A stretch of 64,000 bases of DNA from Oscillospiraceae bacterium (GCA_025758045.1 CP107208.1:2976001-3040000); one strand, 5' to 3'. Numbered from the stretch's first letter, positions 24,120 to 33,284 are shown. Program-made: numbers and translations. Notes: generated by a model not told the origin, from the letters alone.

Positions 24120-25541
24120 TTATCTTCTGCGCCGGATCACGCAGATCACAAGCCCGGCCACCACACACACGATGGGCAGCACAATGGTAAACAGCAGCCC
24201 CAGCACGATGATCATGTTGTTGGGCACGGTCAGGCTGGCGGCGCTCAGGCTCTTGCCGCTGATGACCGCGGTGGTCTGCTCGCCGTCGAACCAGTTGACG
24301 ATGCTGCCCAGCAACTGGGCATTGCCGCCGGACACGCTCTGGTTGATGGTGCCCTGCAAAAAGTTGGGGCAGTTGATCCACACCACGCGGGTGCCGGTGG
24401 TGGTGTTCTCGGCGGCCAGGGCCACGTCAAAGCTGCCTTCGGGGTCGGTGTCGGCCTTCTGGGCGGTCTCGGCGGTGGCGTAGCCTTCCATCGAGTAAGC
24501 GGTCGAACTGGTGGACAGCAGGCTGGTAAAGGTGTAGTCACCATCCTCGTGCTTCACGATGCCCTGGGCGATGGGGGTGTACACCATCATGTTGCTGCCC
24601 ACACCGGCGGTGATCTCGTTGCTCTGCACCGTCGGCAGCAGGTAGGTCTGGGGGTAGCCGTAGGGGTAATGGTTGGCGTCGTTTTCAATGAGCAAGCCCG
24701 CTTGGTGGGTCATGCCGCAGCTTTCCAAAATGGCATCCAGGCGCGGGGTGTCGGTGGTAAAGTCGGTCACGACCAGCAGCTTGCCGCCGTTTGTTACGTA
24801 GTCGCTCAACAGGGCGGCTTCGGCCTCGGTCAGGTCGGCCAGGGGCGCGTTCAGCAGCAGGCTGTCGGCATCGGCGGGGATGCTGCCCGCCGTGGTCAGG
24901 TTCAGTTCCTCGGTGGTCACACCGGCGTTGGTCAGCGTGTCGGTAAAATCGGTGTCCAGCGCCAGTTCGCCGTGGCCGGTCAGCTGGTAGAGCTTATAGG
25001 CCGTGGTGCGGCTGACCTGGGCCAGGGCGCTTGTCAGGGCGTTTTCGGCTTCAAAGGTGTACTGCTGGCTGCCGCTGGTGTAGTAGTTCTCAATGTCCAG
25101 CTGGTACATATCGTTGTAGCCCACCACACGGTAGTTATCGCCGCAGCTCAGAACGACCGAGCCGGTGGCCGCGCCGTCGTACTGCTGGGCAAAGGTCGGG
25201 TACAGCACCGGGTCGCGCTGCTGCCAGCCGAAGTGGCTGCTTTCGTCGGCATAGCGGTCCAGCAGGCGGGTGATGTTGGTATCCTCCTGCCCAGACTCGA
25301 CCAGGTAGTAGGCGGTGACATCGCTGTTCAGCTCGTGCAGCAGATTTTTCGATGTATCGCTTAACGTAAACAGGGACGAAGTGGAAATATCAAACTCGGT
25401 CCACTTGCTGGGCAATGCCTGCACCACCAGGTTGACCAGGATCACAAAGGCCAACACCACCACGGCCAGCACGGTGGCGTAGCTGCCGCTGCGCAGGGTG
25501 CGCTTGCTGCCCTGCAGGTTTTTCAAGTCAAACTTTTTCAT
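24120..25541 (-). CDS. GldG-like auxiliary ABC transport protein
   Basis: Protein of 473 aa with one N-terminal membrane segment (about 20-45), a large extracytoplasmic part, and a second hydrophobic segment at the very C terminus followed by arginines. The segment FTLSDTSKNLLHELNSDVTAYYLVESG matches the ABC_transp_aux/GldG family, also known from intraflagellar-transport-like IFT52 folds. In Flavobacteria GldA/F/G support gliding; in Firmicutes the role is unknown. The ATG at 25541 is chosen over the TTG six bases earlier. The gene lies 13 bases after the permease gene. Confidence 0.87.
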   Translation of the reverse strand: MKKFDLKNLQGSKRTLRSGSYATVLAVVVLAFVILVNLVVQALPSKWTEFDISTSSLFTLSDTSKNLLHELNSDVTAYYLVESGQEDTNITRLLDRYADESSHFGWQQRDPVLYPTFAQQYDGAATGSVVLSCGDNYRVVGYNDMYQLDIENYYTSGSQQYTFEAENALTSALAQVSRTTAYKLYQLTGHGELALDTDFTDTLTNAGVTTEELNLTTAGSIPADADSLLLNAPLADLTEAEAALLSDYVTNGGKLLVVTDFTTDTPRLDAILESCGMTHQAGLLIENDANHYPYGYPQTYLLPTVQSNEITAGVGSNMMVYTPIAQGIVKHEDGDYTFTSLLSTSSTAYSMEGYATAETAQKADTDPEGSFDVALAAENTTTGTRVVWINCPNFLQGTINQSVSGGNAQLLGSIVNWFDGEQTTAVISGKSLSAASLTVPNNMIIVLGLLFTIVLPIVCVVAGLVICVIRRRR

Positions 25542-25554
25542 GGTCAACGCCCCC

Positions 25555-26418
25555 TTAGTGCCAACGGCGGCGTTCCAGCGACTGCCCCGTCAAAAACAAA
25601 AACAGCGCGATCACCGAAAGATAGTACACGATGGCCGACACGCTGAACATGCCGCCCACTACGCCGTTGAACGGCTGGAACAGTGCCAGCGCTCCCAGCA
25701 CCGCGTTAAAGGCCGAGAGCAGCCACGCCGGGCGCAGCTGGAACAGCACCACCAGCACCACAGCGCCCGCACTGAACACGCCCAGGCCAACCGGCAGGCT
25801 TTTGCAAAGCACACCCACCAGCACAGCCGCGATGAGCAGTACCACCAAAAACACGATGAGCGCCAGCAGGTTGCCGCTGGTGAACATGGTCTTGATGCCG
25901 TTCATCAGGTAGGCGATGAGCAGCGCGCCAAAGGTGGCCAGGTAGGCAATGATCTGGTTTTCGGTCAGCGCCGAGATCCAGGTCCCCACAGCCAGGCAGA
26001 CCGCGCCCAGCAGCAGATACGCAAACAGTGCGCTGAACGCCGACACCAGCGACACCGTGCCGAATGCCGTCAAGATCAGCGGCATAATAACGGCCACGGT
26101 CAGCGGCAGGGCAAACACCACGACCTCGGCCAGGAACTTGCCCAGCACGATGCCGGGGACGCTGACCGGGCTGGTCAGCAGCAATTGGTCGGTCTTGTTG
26201 CGGCGGTCCTCGGCAAAGCTGCGCATGCTGATGGCGGGCAGCAGGAACAGCATGATCAGCGTAGTTGTGTACAAAACGGACGCAAAGTCCGACGAAGCGT
26301 ACATCAGGTTGCGGTTGGTAAAGTACAGCCCCAGGAAAAACAGGCTGACCGCCGCGGTGACGTAGCCCACCATGCCGGTGTAGTAGCTTTTGGTTTCCCG
26401 TTTAAAGATGGCAGCCAT
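25555..26418 (-). CDS. ABC-2 type permease (GldF-like)
   Basis: Integral membrane protein of 287 aa with about six membrane segments, matching ABC-2 permeases of the GldF/NosY group (AIFKRETKSYYTGMVGYVTA, then LFLLPAISMRSFAEDRRNKT, QLLLTSPVSVPGIVLGKFLA). The stop codon of the ATPase gene directly touches this ATG (TAAATG), and AGGAGG lies inside the ATPase gene end, so translation is probably coupled. It forms the membrane part of the exporter with the ATPase at 26419. Confidence 0.92.
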   Translation of the reverse strand: MAAIFKRETKSYYTGMVGYVTAAVSLFFLGLYFTNRNLMYASSDFASVLYTTTLIMLFLLPAISMRSFAEDRRNKTDQLLLTSPVSVPGIVLGKFLAEVVVFALPLTVAVIMPLILTAFGTVSLVSAFSALFAYLLLGAVCLAVGTWISALTENQIIAYLATFGALLIAYLMNGIKTMFTSGNLLALIVFLVVLLIAAVLVGVLCKSLPVGLGVFSAGAVVLVVLFQLRPAWLLSAFNAVLGALALFQPFNGVVGGMFSVSAIVYYLSVIALFLFLTGQSLERRRWH

Positions 26419-27402
26419 TTATTCTGCCTCCTGTTCATTGGTTTCCGTTTCGGTCGTTTCGGTTTCTTCCGGCGCCTCGGTCAGCTGCAGGAACACATCC
26501 TCCAGGCTCATGCTCTCGGCTCTCAGATTCAGCACCGGGCAGCCTGCCTTGGCCAGTGCCAGAGACAGCGCACCGCGCAGGTCGGCGCCGCTCTCGCTTA
26601 CGGCGGTAAAGCTGACCTCGCCGCCCTTTTCGGCGGTCACCCGCAGGTCGGTCAGGCCGGGCACGGTGGCGGCCGCAGCCAGCACGGCGTCCCGTTCGCC
26701 CTGGGCGGTGGCCGAGATGGTGCCCTTGGCGGCCAGCTTGCCGGCCAGTTCCTCGGGCGTGCCCTGGGCTACCAGTTTACCATGGGCAATGATGAGAACG
26801 CGGTCGCAGACGGTCTGCACCTCGCTTAAAATATGGCTGGACAAAATGACCGTGTGGGTCTTGCCCAGGTCATGGATCAGGTTGCGGATTTCGATCATCT
26901 GCGCAGGATCCAGGCCGACGGTGGGCTCGTCCAGGATGATGACCTTGGGGGTGCCCAGCAGCGCCCCGGCAATACCCACGCGCTGGCGGTAGCCCTTGGA
27001 CAGGTTGCGGATCAGCCGCCCTTCCATCTCCTGCAGGCCGGTGCGGGCACAGGCGTTTTCTACAGCCGCGATGCGGTCGGCCTTTTTGCGGGTGCCCTTC
27101 AGCTCGGCCACAAACAGCAGATATTCCCGCACAGTCATATCCTGGTACAGCGGCGGCTGCTCCGGCAGGTAGCCGATGCAGGCCTTGGCGGCGGCGGGTT
27201 CCTCGGCAATATCATGGCCGTTGATGGTCACGGTGCCGTCGGTGGCCGACAGGTAGCCGGTGATGATATTCATGGTCGTAGACTTGCCCGCGCCGTTCGG
27301 CCCCAGCAGGCCGTAGATGCAGCCGTCCTCAACGGTAAAGCTGATGTCATCCACAGCGGTATGGCCGCCGTAGCGTTTCGTCAGATGTTCGACTTGAATC
27401 AA
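26419..27402 (-). CDS. ABC transporter ATP-binding protein (GldA-like)
   Basis: ATPase of 327 aa. Walker A is GLLGPNGAGKSTTMNIITGY, Q-loop YLPEQPPLY, signature LSKGYRQRVGIAGALLG, Walker B VIILDEPTVGLDP, H-loop ILSSHILSEV. The C-terminal 100 residues form the extra domain common in this group, ending in a Glu/Thr-rich tail. The start codon is TTG (27400-27402) after GGGGAGAG, an uncommon choice that may lower expression. It heads the four-gene operon ATPase, permease, GldG-like, DUF4340. Confidence 0.93.
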   Translation of the reverse strand: MIQVEHLTKRYGGHTAVDDISFTVEDGCIYGLLGPNGAGKSTTMNIITGYLSATDGTVTINGHDIAEEPAAAKACIGYLPEQPPLYQDMTVREYLLFVAELKGTRKKADRIAAVENACARTGLQEMEGRLIRNLSKGYRQRVGIAGALLGTPKVIILDEPTVGLDPAQMIEIRNLIHDLGKTHTVILSSHILSEVQTVCDRVLIIAHGKLVAQGTPEELAGKLAAKGTISATAQGERDAVLAAAATVPGLTDLRVTAEKGGEVSFTAVSESGADLRGALSLALAKAGCPVLNLRAESMSLEDVFLQLTEAPEETETTETETNEQEAE

Positions 27403-27484
27403 AATGCTCTCCCCTTTTTCTATGCAGAGTCATGGACATGATAAAGTATAGCCGCCATTTGTGAAAATTGTGCGATAGCCTTAT

Positions 27485-27519
27485 GAAAAAATGTGGGACA
27501 GTGCTGCCACCATCCCACA
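27485..27519 (-). terminator. Terminator of asnB
   Basis: A 7-bp stem TGTGGGA/TCCCACA (27492-27498 with 27513-27519) followed by TTTTTTC on the minus strand, just after the asnB stop. Confidence 0.75.
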
Positions 27520-27523
27520 AAAT

Positions 27524-29371
27524 TCAAACCAGTTCAACTCGATATTTCTTCATCCAATAATTTACCTGCAAAAACCAGGCGATCGTCTGCGGCGTGGTCA
27601 TCAGCTGGCCGTACCAGGGCACGGGGTTGTCGGCCCCGCTGGCCAGCAGTACTTCCAGTGCCTCCTTTTTGATAATGGCAAGCAGCGGCGCCGCCGGGTC
27701 AGAAATCACCCGCCGCAGCTCGGCACTGACTGCCGCTAAATACGCCGGGTTCCAGGTCTTGGGGTAGGGGCTCTTGCGCCGCCACAAAACCTCTTTGGGC
27801 AAAACGCCCTGCATGGCGTAGCGCAAAAGGCCCTTCTCCTGGCCCTGGTAATCCTTAAAATCCCACGGCACAGCGTAGAGATACTCTGCAATGCGATAAT
27901 CGCAGAACGGCACGCGCACCTCCAGGCCCGAGTACATGCTCATCCGGTCCTTGCGGTCCAGCAGCGTCTGCATGAACCAGGCAAAGTTCAAATTGACCAT
28001 CTGGCGCATCCGGGTCTCCACTGCATCCCGCCCCGGCAGCACCGAGGTCTCGGCCAGCGTTTGCTGATACCGCGCATCCACAAACGCTGCCGGGTCGATG
28101 TCCCCCAGCACGCCCTCCTTTATAAATGCCGCCCGGTAGGCCGTGGACTGCGCCCAGGGGAAGCCGTACTTTTCCCGCACGGCGGGGTCGCGGTACCATG
28201 GGTAACCGCCAAAAATTTCGTCGGCGCACTCGCCCGAAAGCGCCACCGTGGCATGGGGCTTGATCTGGCGGCAGAACAGCAGCAACGAGGAATCCACGTC
28301 CGCCATGCCGGGCAGGTCGCGGGCCTCCACCGCGGCGTAGAGCGCCAGCACCAGTTCGGGGGTGTCCAGCGTGACCCAGTGGTGCCGTGCGCCCAAAAAG
28401 TCGTTCATCTTGCGGATGTAGGGCGCGTCGGCCCCGGGCTGAAACTTGGTGGCGTGGAAATACCGCCGGTTGTCCTTGTACCCCACCGAGAACGTCTGCA
28501 ATTGCCGACCCCGCGCGGTAAAATAGGTGTCCGCCACCGCCGAGATCAGGCTGGAATCCAACCCGCCGGACAAAAACGTCGCCACCGGCACATCACTGAC
28601 CAGCTGCCGCTGGATGGCATCCACGACCAGATCCCGCACGTTGCGGGCGGTGGTCTCGAAGTCGTCGGGGTGGTCGTGGTCAGTCAGCTGCCAGTAGCGG
28701 TTCAGGGTCAGGCGGCCGGTGTCAGCCTCATACACGGCGCACTGGCCGGGCAGCAGCTCCCGGATATTTTTGAACACCCCACACCCCGGCGTACGGCCGG
28801 GACCAAGCAGCAGCACTTCGGCCAGGCCGTTGGCGTCCACCCGGGGCGGCACGGCCGGGTGGGCCAGCAGGGTCTTGATCTCGCTGCCAAACAGCAGGCT
28901 GTCCCCTGTCTGCACGTAAAACAGCGGCTTGACCCCGCAGCGGTCCCGCGCCAAAAACAACGTGCCCGCCCGCTGCGCCCAGACGGCAAAGGCAAAAATG
29001 CCGTTGCAGCGTTCCAGACAGCCCGCCCCCCACTGGGCGAAGGCGTGCAGCAGCACCTCGGTATCCGAATGGCCGGTAAAGCTGTGGCCCTTGTTTTGCA
29101 GCGCGGTGCGCAGTTCCGGCGTGTTGTACAGCTCGCCATTATACACGAGGGTGTAGCTTTCGCCCTGCCAATCCAGCTGCATAGGCTGCAGGCCGTTCTC
29201 AATATCCACCACCGCCAGCCGCGCATGGATGAGCGCCGCCCGCCCGCTGATGAACATGCCCCGCTGGTCCGGCCCACGGCGGGATAAAGTTTGCTGCATC
29301 GCGCAATAGGCCGCATACTGCCCCTGGATCACCCGCGGGTCCCGCCCGATCTGCCCTGCGATCCCACACAT
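27524..29371 (-). CDS. asnB: Asparagine synthetase, glutamine-hydrolysing
   Basis: Two-domain enzyme of 615 aa that makes asparagine from aspartate, glutamine and ATP. The mature N terminus CGIAGQIG provides the catalytic Cys right after the initiator Met; RGPDQRGMF and LVYNGELYN complete the glutaminase site. The synthetase half carries the PP-loop FLSGGLDSSLISAVAD and GECADEIFGGYPW. AAAAGGGGG lies 7 bases before the ATG. It is flanked by terminators and appears to be a single-gene unit. Confidence 0.96.
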   Translation of the reverse strand: MCGIAGQIGRDPRVIQGQYAAYCAMQQTLSRRGPDQRGMFISGRAALIHARLAVVDIENGLQPMQLDWQGESYTLVYNGELYNTPELRTALQNKGHSFTGHSDTEVLLHAFAQWGAGCLERCNGIFAFAVWAQRAGTLFLARDRCGVKPLFYVQTGDSLLFGSEIKTLLAHPAVPPRVDANGLAEVLLLGPGRTPGCGVFKNIRELLPGQCAVYEADTGRLTLNRYWQLTDHDHPDDFETTARNVRDLVVDAIQRQLVSDVPVATFLSGGLDSSLISAVADTYFTARGRQLQTFSVGYKDNRRYFHATKFQPGADAPYIRKMNDFLGARHHWVTLDTPELVLALYAAVEARDLPGMADVDSSLLLFCRQIKPHATVALSGECADEIFGGYPWYRDPAVREKYGFPWAQSTAYRAAFIKEGVLGDIDPAAFVDARYQQTLAETSVLPGRDAVETRMRQMVNLNFAWFMQTLLDRKDRMSMYSGLEVRVPFCDYRIAEYLYAVPWDFKDYQGQEKGLLRYAMQGVLPKEVLWRRKSPYPKTWNPAYLAAVSAELRRVISDPAAPLLAIIKKEALEVLLASGADNPVPWYGQLMTTPQTIAWFLQVNYWMKKYRVELV

Positions 29372-29446
29372 AAAAAGTCCCCCTTTTCGCTGTGCTCATT
29401 CTCTTGCATGAGTATGCGGAAAGGGGGTGGTTTTAGTATTTTATTT

Positions 29447-29540
29447 ATCTATTTTCGTTCGCCGCCACCCTGCGGCGGCTCTCTCGTTTTAACAGCAGTA
29501 TGCCATTATAAAAGGCTCTGCCGCAAGGTAGGCAGAGCCG
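29447..29540. repeat. Interspersed intergenic repeat, short form, with terminator hairpin
   Basis: TTCGTTCGCCGCCACCCTGC, CTCGTTTTAAC, then GGCTCTGCC (29514-29522) pairing with GGCAGAGCC (29531-29539). On the minus strand TTTTATAA follows this stem, so it also serves as terminator for coaBC. Compare 16036-16270. Confidence 0.7.
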
Positions 29541-29560
29541 GTCTAGCACAATATCAAAAA

Positions 29561-30748
29561 TCAGGCAAAATGATCCACAATCGCCATGGCTACATCATCT
29601 TTACTTTGCAGCGGCAACTGCTCTGCCCCCTCGTGGGTGATGATCGTTACCACGTTGGTATCCACACCAAACCCGGCGCCGGGGACTTTCAGGTTGTTGG
29701 CCACGATCATGTCCATCTTCTTCTTGTTCAGCTTGGCGGTGGAGTTCTCGACTAGATCCCGCGTCTCCATCGAGAAGCCGCAGACAAACAGCGTTTCCGG
29801 CTTGTGTGCGCCGACCCACGCCAAAATGTCATCGGTGCGTTCCAGCGCGATGTTCATCTCGCCATCGTGCTTTTTCACCTTGTCCGATGCTACTTCCGCC
29901 GGGCGGTAGTCGGCCACGGCGGCAGCCATCACCAGGGCATCGGCGTCCATGGCGTTGGCCTTTACGGCTTCAAACAGGTCTTTGGCCGTGGTGAACGGCA
30001 CCTTCTTCACAAAAGGCACGTCCGGCTGGGTGCAGCTCGTCGAGGACAGCAGCACGACCTCCGCGCCGCGCAGCATACAGGCACGGGCCACGGCGTAACC
30101 CATCTTGCCGGTGGAGTGGTTGGTCAGGTAACGCACGGGGTCCATCGGCTCCTGGGTGGCACCGGCCGAGACCACCACCTTTTTGCCCGTCAGGTCCTTC
30201 TCGCAGGCCAGCTCCCGCAGCACGTAATCCACCAGCACGCTCTCCTCGGGCAGACGGCCGGAGCCGACGTCGCCGCAGGCCAGCAGGCCGGAGCCGGACG
30301 GGATGACCGTAAAGCCGTAATGCTCCAGTGTCCTGATGTTATCCTGGGTAATGGGGTTTTCCAGCATGTGGGTGTTCATGGCCGGGGCCACCAGCTTGGG
30401 GCAGTGGGCCGCCAGGGTCACGGTGGTCAGCATGTCGTCGGCCTGGCCGTGGGCCATTTTGGCAATCACATTGGCCGTGGCCGGGGCGATGAGCATCAGG
30501 TCGGCGGCGTTGGCAAGGCTGACATGTGCCACGTCGTACTGGAAGTTGCGGTCAAATGTATCCACGATGCAGCGTCGATTTGTCAGCGTTTCAAACACCA
30601 GCGGAGTGATGAACTCGGTGGCGTTCTGGGTCATCAGCACATGGACGTCGGCGCCCAGTTTGACCAGCGCGTGGGCCACATTGGGCATTTTATAAGCGGC
30701 AATGCCCCCGGTAATGCCGAGGACGATGGTTTTGCCTTTCAGGTTCAT
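29561..30748 (-). CDS. coaBC: Phosphopantothenoylcysteine decarboxylase / phosphopantothenate-cysteine ligase
   Basis: Bifunctional CoA-synthesis enzyme of 395 aa. The N-terminal CoaC flavoprotein shows ITGGIAAYKMPN, the active-site His in YDVAHVSLANAAD, APAMNTHML, and the catalytic Cys in GSGLLACGDVGSGRLPE. The C-terminal CoaB domain shows SAGATQEPMDPVRYLTNHST and MAAAVADYRP, with the lysine-rich loop DKVKKHDGE. AAGGATG before the ATG at 30748 is better placed than for the ATG at 30766. It is divergent from coaX over 97 bases with interleaved promoters. Confidence 0.96.
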   Translation of the reverse strand: MNLKGKTIVLGITGGIAAYKMPNVAHALVKLGADVHVLMTQNATEFITPLVFETLTNRRCIVDTFDRNFQYDVAHVSLANAADLMLIAPATANVIAKMAHGQADDMLTTVTLAAHCPKLVAPAMNTHMLENPITQDNIRTLEHYGFTVIPSGSGLLACGDVGSGRLPEESVLVDYVLRELACEKDLTGKKVVVSAGATQEPMDPVRYLTNHSTGKMGYAVARACMLRGAEVVLLSSTSCTQPDVPFVKKVPFTTAKDLFEAVKANAMDADALVMAAAVADYRPAEVASDKVKKHDGEMNIALERTDDILAWVGAHKPETLFVCGFSMETRDLVENSTAKLNKKKMDMIVANNLKVPGAGFGVDTNVVTIITHEGAEQLPLQSKDDVAMAIVDHFA

Positions 30749-30772
30749 GGAGATCACATCCTTCATAATGTT

Positions 30773-30801
30773 AGTATACCCGTTTACAGCACTGCCGTCA
30801 A
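30773..30801 (-). promoter_or_regulatory. Promoter of coaBC
   Basis: Minus strand TTGACG (30796-30801), 17-base spacer, TATACT (30773-30778). It overlaps the coaX promoter on the other strand. Confidence 0.8.
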
Positions 30802-30812
30802 TCTGCTATAAT
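30783..30812 (+). promoter_or_regulatory. Promoter of coaX
   Basis: TTTACA (30783-30788), 18-base spacer, TATAAT (30807-30812). Confidence 0.8.
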
Positions 30813-30845
30813 GATGCTACATTTTCAGGAAAAGAGACAAACACC

Positions 30846-31619
30846 ATGGTTTTAGCAGTTGACATCGGCAACAGCAACATCTGCATCGGCGGGCTGGCGG
30901 GCGAAGCGCACCGCGACATCCTGTTCACCACCCGGATGGTCACCCGCCCCCGCTGCACAGCGGATGAATACGCCGCCGAGCTGCGATTTTTGCTGGGGCG
31001 CTTAAAGGTCGACCCCACCGCCTGCGAGGGCGTCATCGTGTGCAGCGTAGTACCGGGGTTAACGCCCGTACTGGCCCACGCCTGCAGGCGGCTGACCGGC
31101 AGGGACGCTTTAATTGTGAGCAACGCGCTGGACACCGGCCTGACCTTTGCCGTGGACGAGCCGGACCGCGTGGGCCGCGACCGTCTGGCTGATGCCGCAG
31201 CCGCCGCAACGCATTATCCCCTGCCCTGCATGACGGTGGACATGGGCACGGCCACGACCTACAATGTGCTTTCGGCCGAGGGCTGCTTTTTAGGCGGGTT
31301 CATCGTGCCCGGCGTGCAGACCAGCCTGCGGGCCATCAGTGCAGGCACGGCCCAGCTGCCGCCCATCGCCCCGGAACCGCCGGAGCATCTGGTCGGCCGC
31401 AACACGGTCGAGGCGCTCAACAACGGCGCGATGTTTGGCACTGCCGCCATGCTGGACGGCCTGGCCGACCGTGTGGAAGCGGAACTGGGCCAACCGCTGA
31501 CGGTAGTCGCCACCGGCGGCTTAGCGCCTTACATCATGCCCTGCTGCAAACGGAAGATTTTGTATGATGGAGATCTGCTGTTTAAGGGCCTGGCTTTGAT
31601 TTGGGAACGGAATTCTTGA
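30846..31619 (+). CDS. coaX: Type III pantothenate kinase
   Basis: Kinase of 257 aa for the first CoA step, in the ASKHA fold. It begins MVLAVDIGNSNICIGGLAGE (phosphate-1 loop) and has DRVGRDRLADAAAA, TVDMGTATTYNVLS (phosphate-2 loop) and the C-terminal VVATGGLAPYI. Type III kinases need a monovalent cation and are not inhibited by CoA. An upstream in-frame ATG would read through the promoter, so the ATG at 30846 with AGGAAAAGAG before it is chosen. Together with coaBC it supplies three of the five CoA steps from one divergent locus. Confidence 0.94.
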   Translation: MVLAVDIGNSNICIGGLAGEAHRDILFTTRMVTRPRCTADEYAAELRFLLGRLKVDPTACEGVIVCSVVPGLTPVLAHACRRLTGRDALIVSNALDTGLTFAVDEPDRVGRDRLADAAAAATHYPLPCMTVDMGTATTYNVLSAEGCFLGGFIVPGVQTSLRAISAGTAQLPPIAPEPPEHLVGRNTVEALNNGAMFGTAAMLDGLADRVEAELGQPLTVVATGGLAPYIMPCCKRKILYDGDLLFKGLALIWERNS

Positions 31620-31630
31620 TTTTTATTTAT

Positions 31631-31914
31631 GGCAACACCGCACAATTCCCGCCTAACGGCTTAAGCACCGCTCCGGCGGCTGCGGCACGGCATCTGCGTT
31701 GCCAAAATGCTCGATAATGTCGGGTTGCGGTACCCGCATCGTGCTTCGGGGACAAAAGCCCCTCGCACTCTGCGACCGCTGCCCCTGCTTCGGTTCGCTG
31801 TATCCGCCACCGGCGGCGCTCACCTTTGCAGCACAAAGTATTATCTGCGCTTTTGGCTTAGCAGCTGCCGCACCTCGCTCGCCGTATCGGCACTTAGAAT
31901 TGTGCGGTATTGCC
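31631..31914. mobile_element. MITE-like element, long copy (284 bp)
   Basis: The ends are 18-bp imperfect inverted repeats (GGCAACACCGCACAATTC and the complement of GAATTGTGCGGTATTGCC), flanked on both sides by TTAT, a 4-bp target duplication. Inside, GCCAAAATGC...GCGCTTTTGGC extends the symmetry. It is more than 90 percent alike by eye to the copy at 60350 but holds about 110 additional bases after GCTCGATAAT. No coding frame of note. It lies between coaX and galK. Confidence 0.88.
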
Positions 31915-31927
31915 TTATATGTTTACA

Positions 31928-31966
31928 CTTTGCGGGGGACACCACATGGTGGTGTCCCCCGCAAAG
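31928..31966. terminator. Strong hairpin after galK
   Basis: Perfect stem CTTTGCGGGGGACACCAC / GTGGTGTCCCCCGCAAAG (31928-31945 with 31949-31966). The T-run is poor, yet the stem is very stable and lies just past the galK stop. Confidence 0.65.
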
Positions 31967-31979
31967 CAGAATATAATAA

Positions 31980-33284
31980 TTACATGTCCACAGTAACCGG
32001 CACCGCGCCATAGTTGCGGATATTCAGCACATGGCAGCTGCCTTCGCCGAAGCAGGCATCGATGGTCGCCTTGTAAGTATCCAGCAGATCATAAGGCACA
32101 AATGCCTGGATGGTGCCGGCGAAGCCGCCACCCTGCAGACGCCAGGCACCGCGGCCGTTCAGCACTTTCTGGCTCAGGGCCAGTGCGATGGGCACACCCT
32201 GCTCCTTGTAGTTCTTGATGCTGTAAGCATTCTGGTTGAACTCAAAGCTGGAGTGGCCGCCCTCGACGATCAGCTTCAGGAAGGTATCCATATCGTCGGC
32301 GCGCACGGCATCGCACAGGGCGGCGGCGCGGCGGCAGTCGTTGTAGAAGTGGATGGCACGCACCACAGCACGGTCGCCCACGGCCTTGCGCAGCTGCGGG
32401 ATGGCGGCGTAGAACGCGTCCTCGTCCACCTCGCGCAGGACTTTTTTGCCCATCTGCTCGGCCACGCTCTCCATCTCGCGGCGGATGGCAGCGTAATCAT
32501 CCGTCAGGTCAGCGTGGCTGCCCTTGGTGTCGGTGATGCACATGGCCAGCTTGTGCTTGGCCAGGTCGATGGACGTCTGGCCCACGATGGGGTGTGCCGG
32601 ATCCTTGAAGTCGATGGTGATGACGCCGCCGACAGCACAGGCGGTCTGGTCCATCAGGCCGCAGGGCTTGTCGAAGAAGACGTTCTCGGCATACTGGCCG
32701 ATCTGGGCGATCTTGACCTGGGAAAATTTCTCCATGTCGTTATCGTTGTACTCGCCGCGCAGGATGGCACCGATACAGACCTCGAAGGCGGCGGAGCTGG
32801 ACAGGCCGGAGCCGCGCAGCACGTTGCTGGTGGTGTAGGCGTCAAAGCCGCCGACCTTGCCGCCCGCGTTGACGATACCGGCGGCCACGCCGCGGATCAG
32901 GGCAGCGGAGTGCTCCTTCTCCTGCTCCTGCGGGACCAGATTGGTCACGTCCACATCGTCGATCTTCTCAAAGCCCAGGGACTTGACGCGGATGATGTTC
33001 TCCTCGTTGGGGGAAACGACCGCCACAATGTCCAGGTTGACGGAACCCGCCAGCACCACGCCGTTGTTGTGGTCGGTGTGGTTGCCGCCGATCTCGGTGC
33101 GGCCGGGGGCGGAGTAGAGGCGCACGGAGCGCCCGGAGCCAAACTCGTTCTCGAACTGGTCGATGACGGAAATGTAACGCTCACGCTGGGCGTTTACGTC
33201 CACATCAGCACCGTAAAGTTTTACAAAAGCTGCATCATAGGCACCCTGCTGGATCTGCTGTTTCAGTTCAATGGTGTTCGCCAT
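31980..33284 (-). CDS. galK: Galactokinase
   Basis: GHMP kinase of 434 aa making galactose-1-phosphate for the Leloir pathway. The galactokinase signature is GRTEIGGNHTDHNNGVVLAG; the ATP loop is LRGSGLSSSAAFEVCIGAIL; motif 3 is GRGAWRLQGGGFAGTIQAFV. The upstream in-frame extension is rejected because AAAGGCGAG lies before ATG 33284 and MANTIELKQQ fits homologues. It is divergent from an AraC-type regulator, which is a likely controller. Other gal genes are not in the window. Confidence 0.95.
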   Translation of the reverse strand: MANTIELKQQIQQGAYDAAFVKLYGADVDVNAQRERYISVIDQFENEFGSGRSVRLYSAPGRTEIGGNHTDHNNGVVLAGSVNLDIVAVVSPNEENIIRVKSLGFEKIDDVDVTNLVPQEQEKEHSAALIRGVAAGIVNAGGKVGGFDAYTTSNVLRGSGLSSSAAFEVCIGAILRGEYNDNDMEKFSQVKIAQIGQYAENVFFDKPCGLMDQTACAVGGVITIDFKDPAHPIVGQTSIDLAKHKLAMCITDTKGSHADLTDDYAAIRREMESVAEQMGKKVLREVDEDAFYAAIPQLRKAVGDRAVVRAIHFYNDCRRAAALCDAVRADDMDTFLKLIVEGGHSSFEFNQNAYSIKNYKEQGVPIALALSQKVLNGRGAWRLQGGGFAGTIQAFVPYDLLDTYKATIDACFGEGSCHVLNIRNYGAVPVTVDM

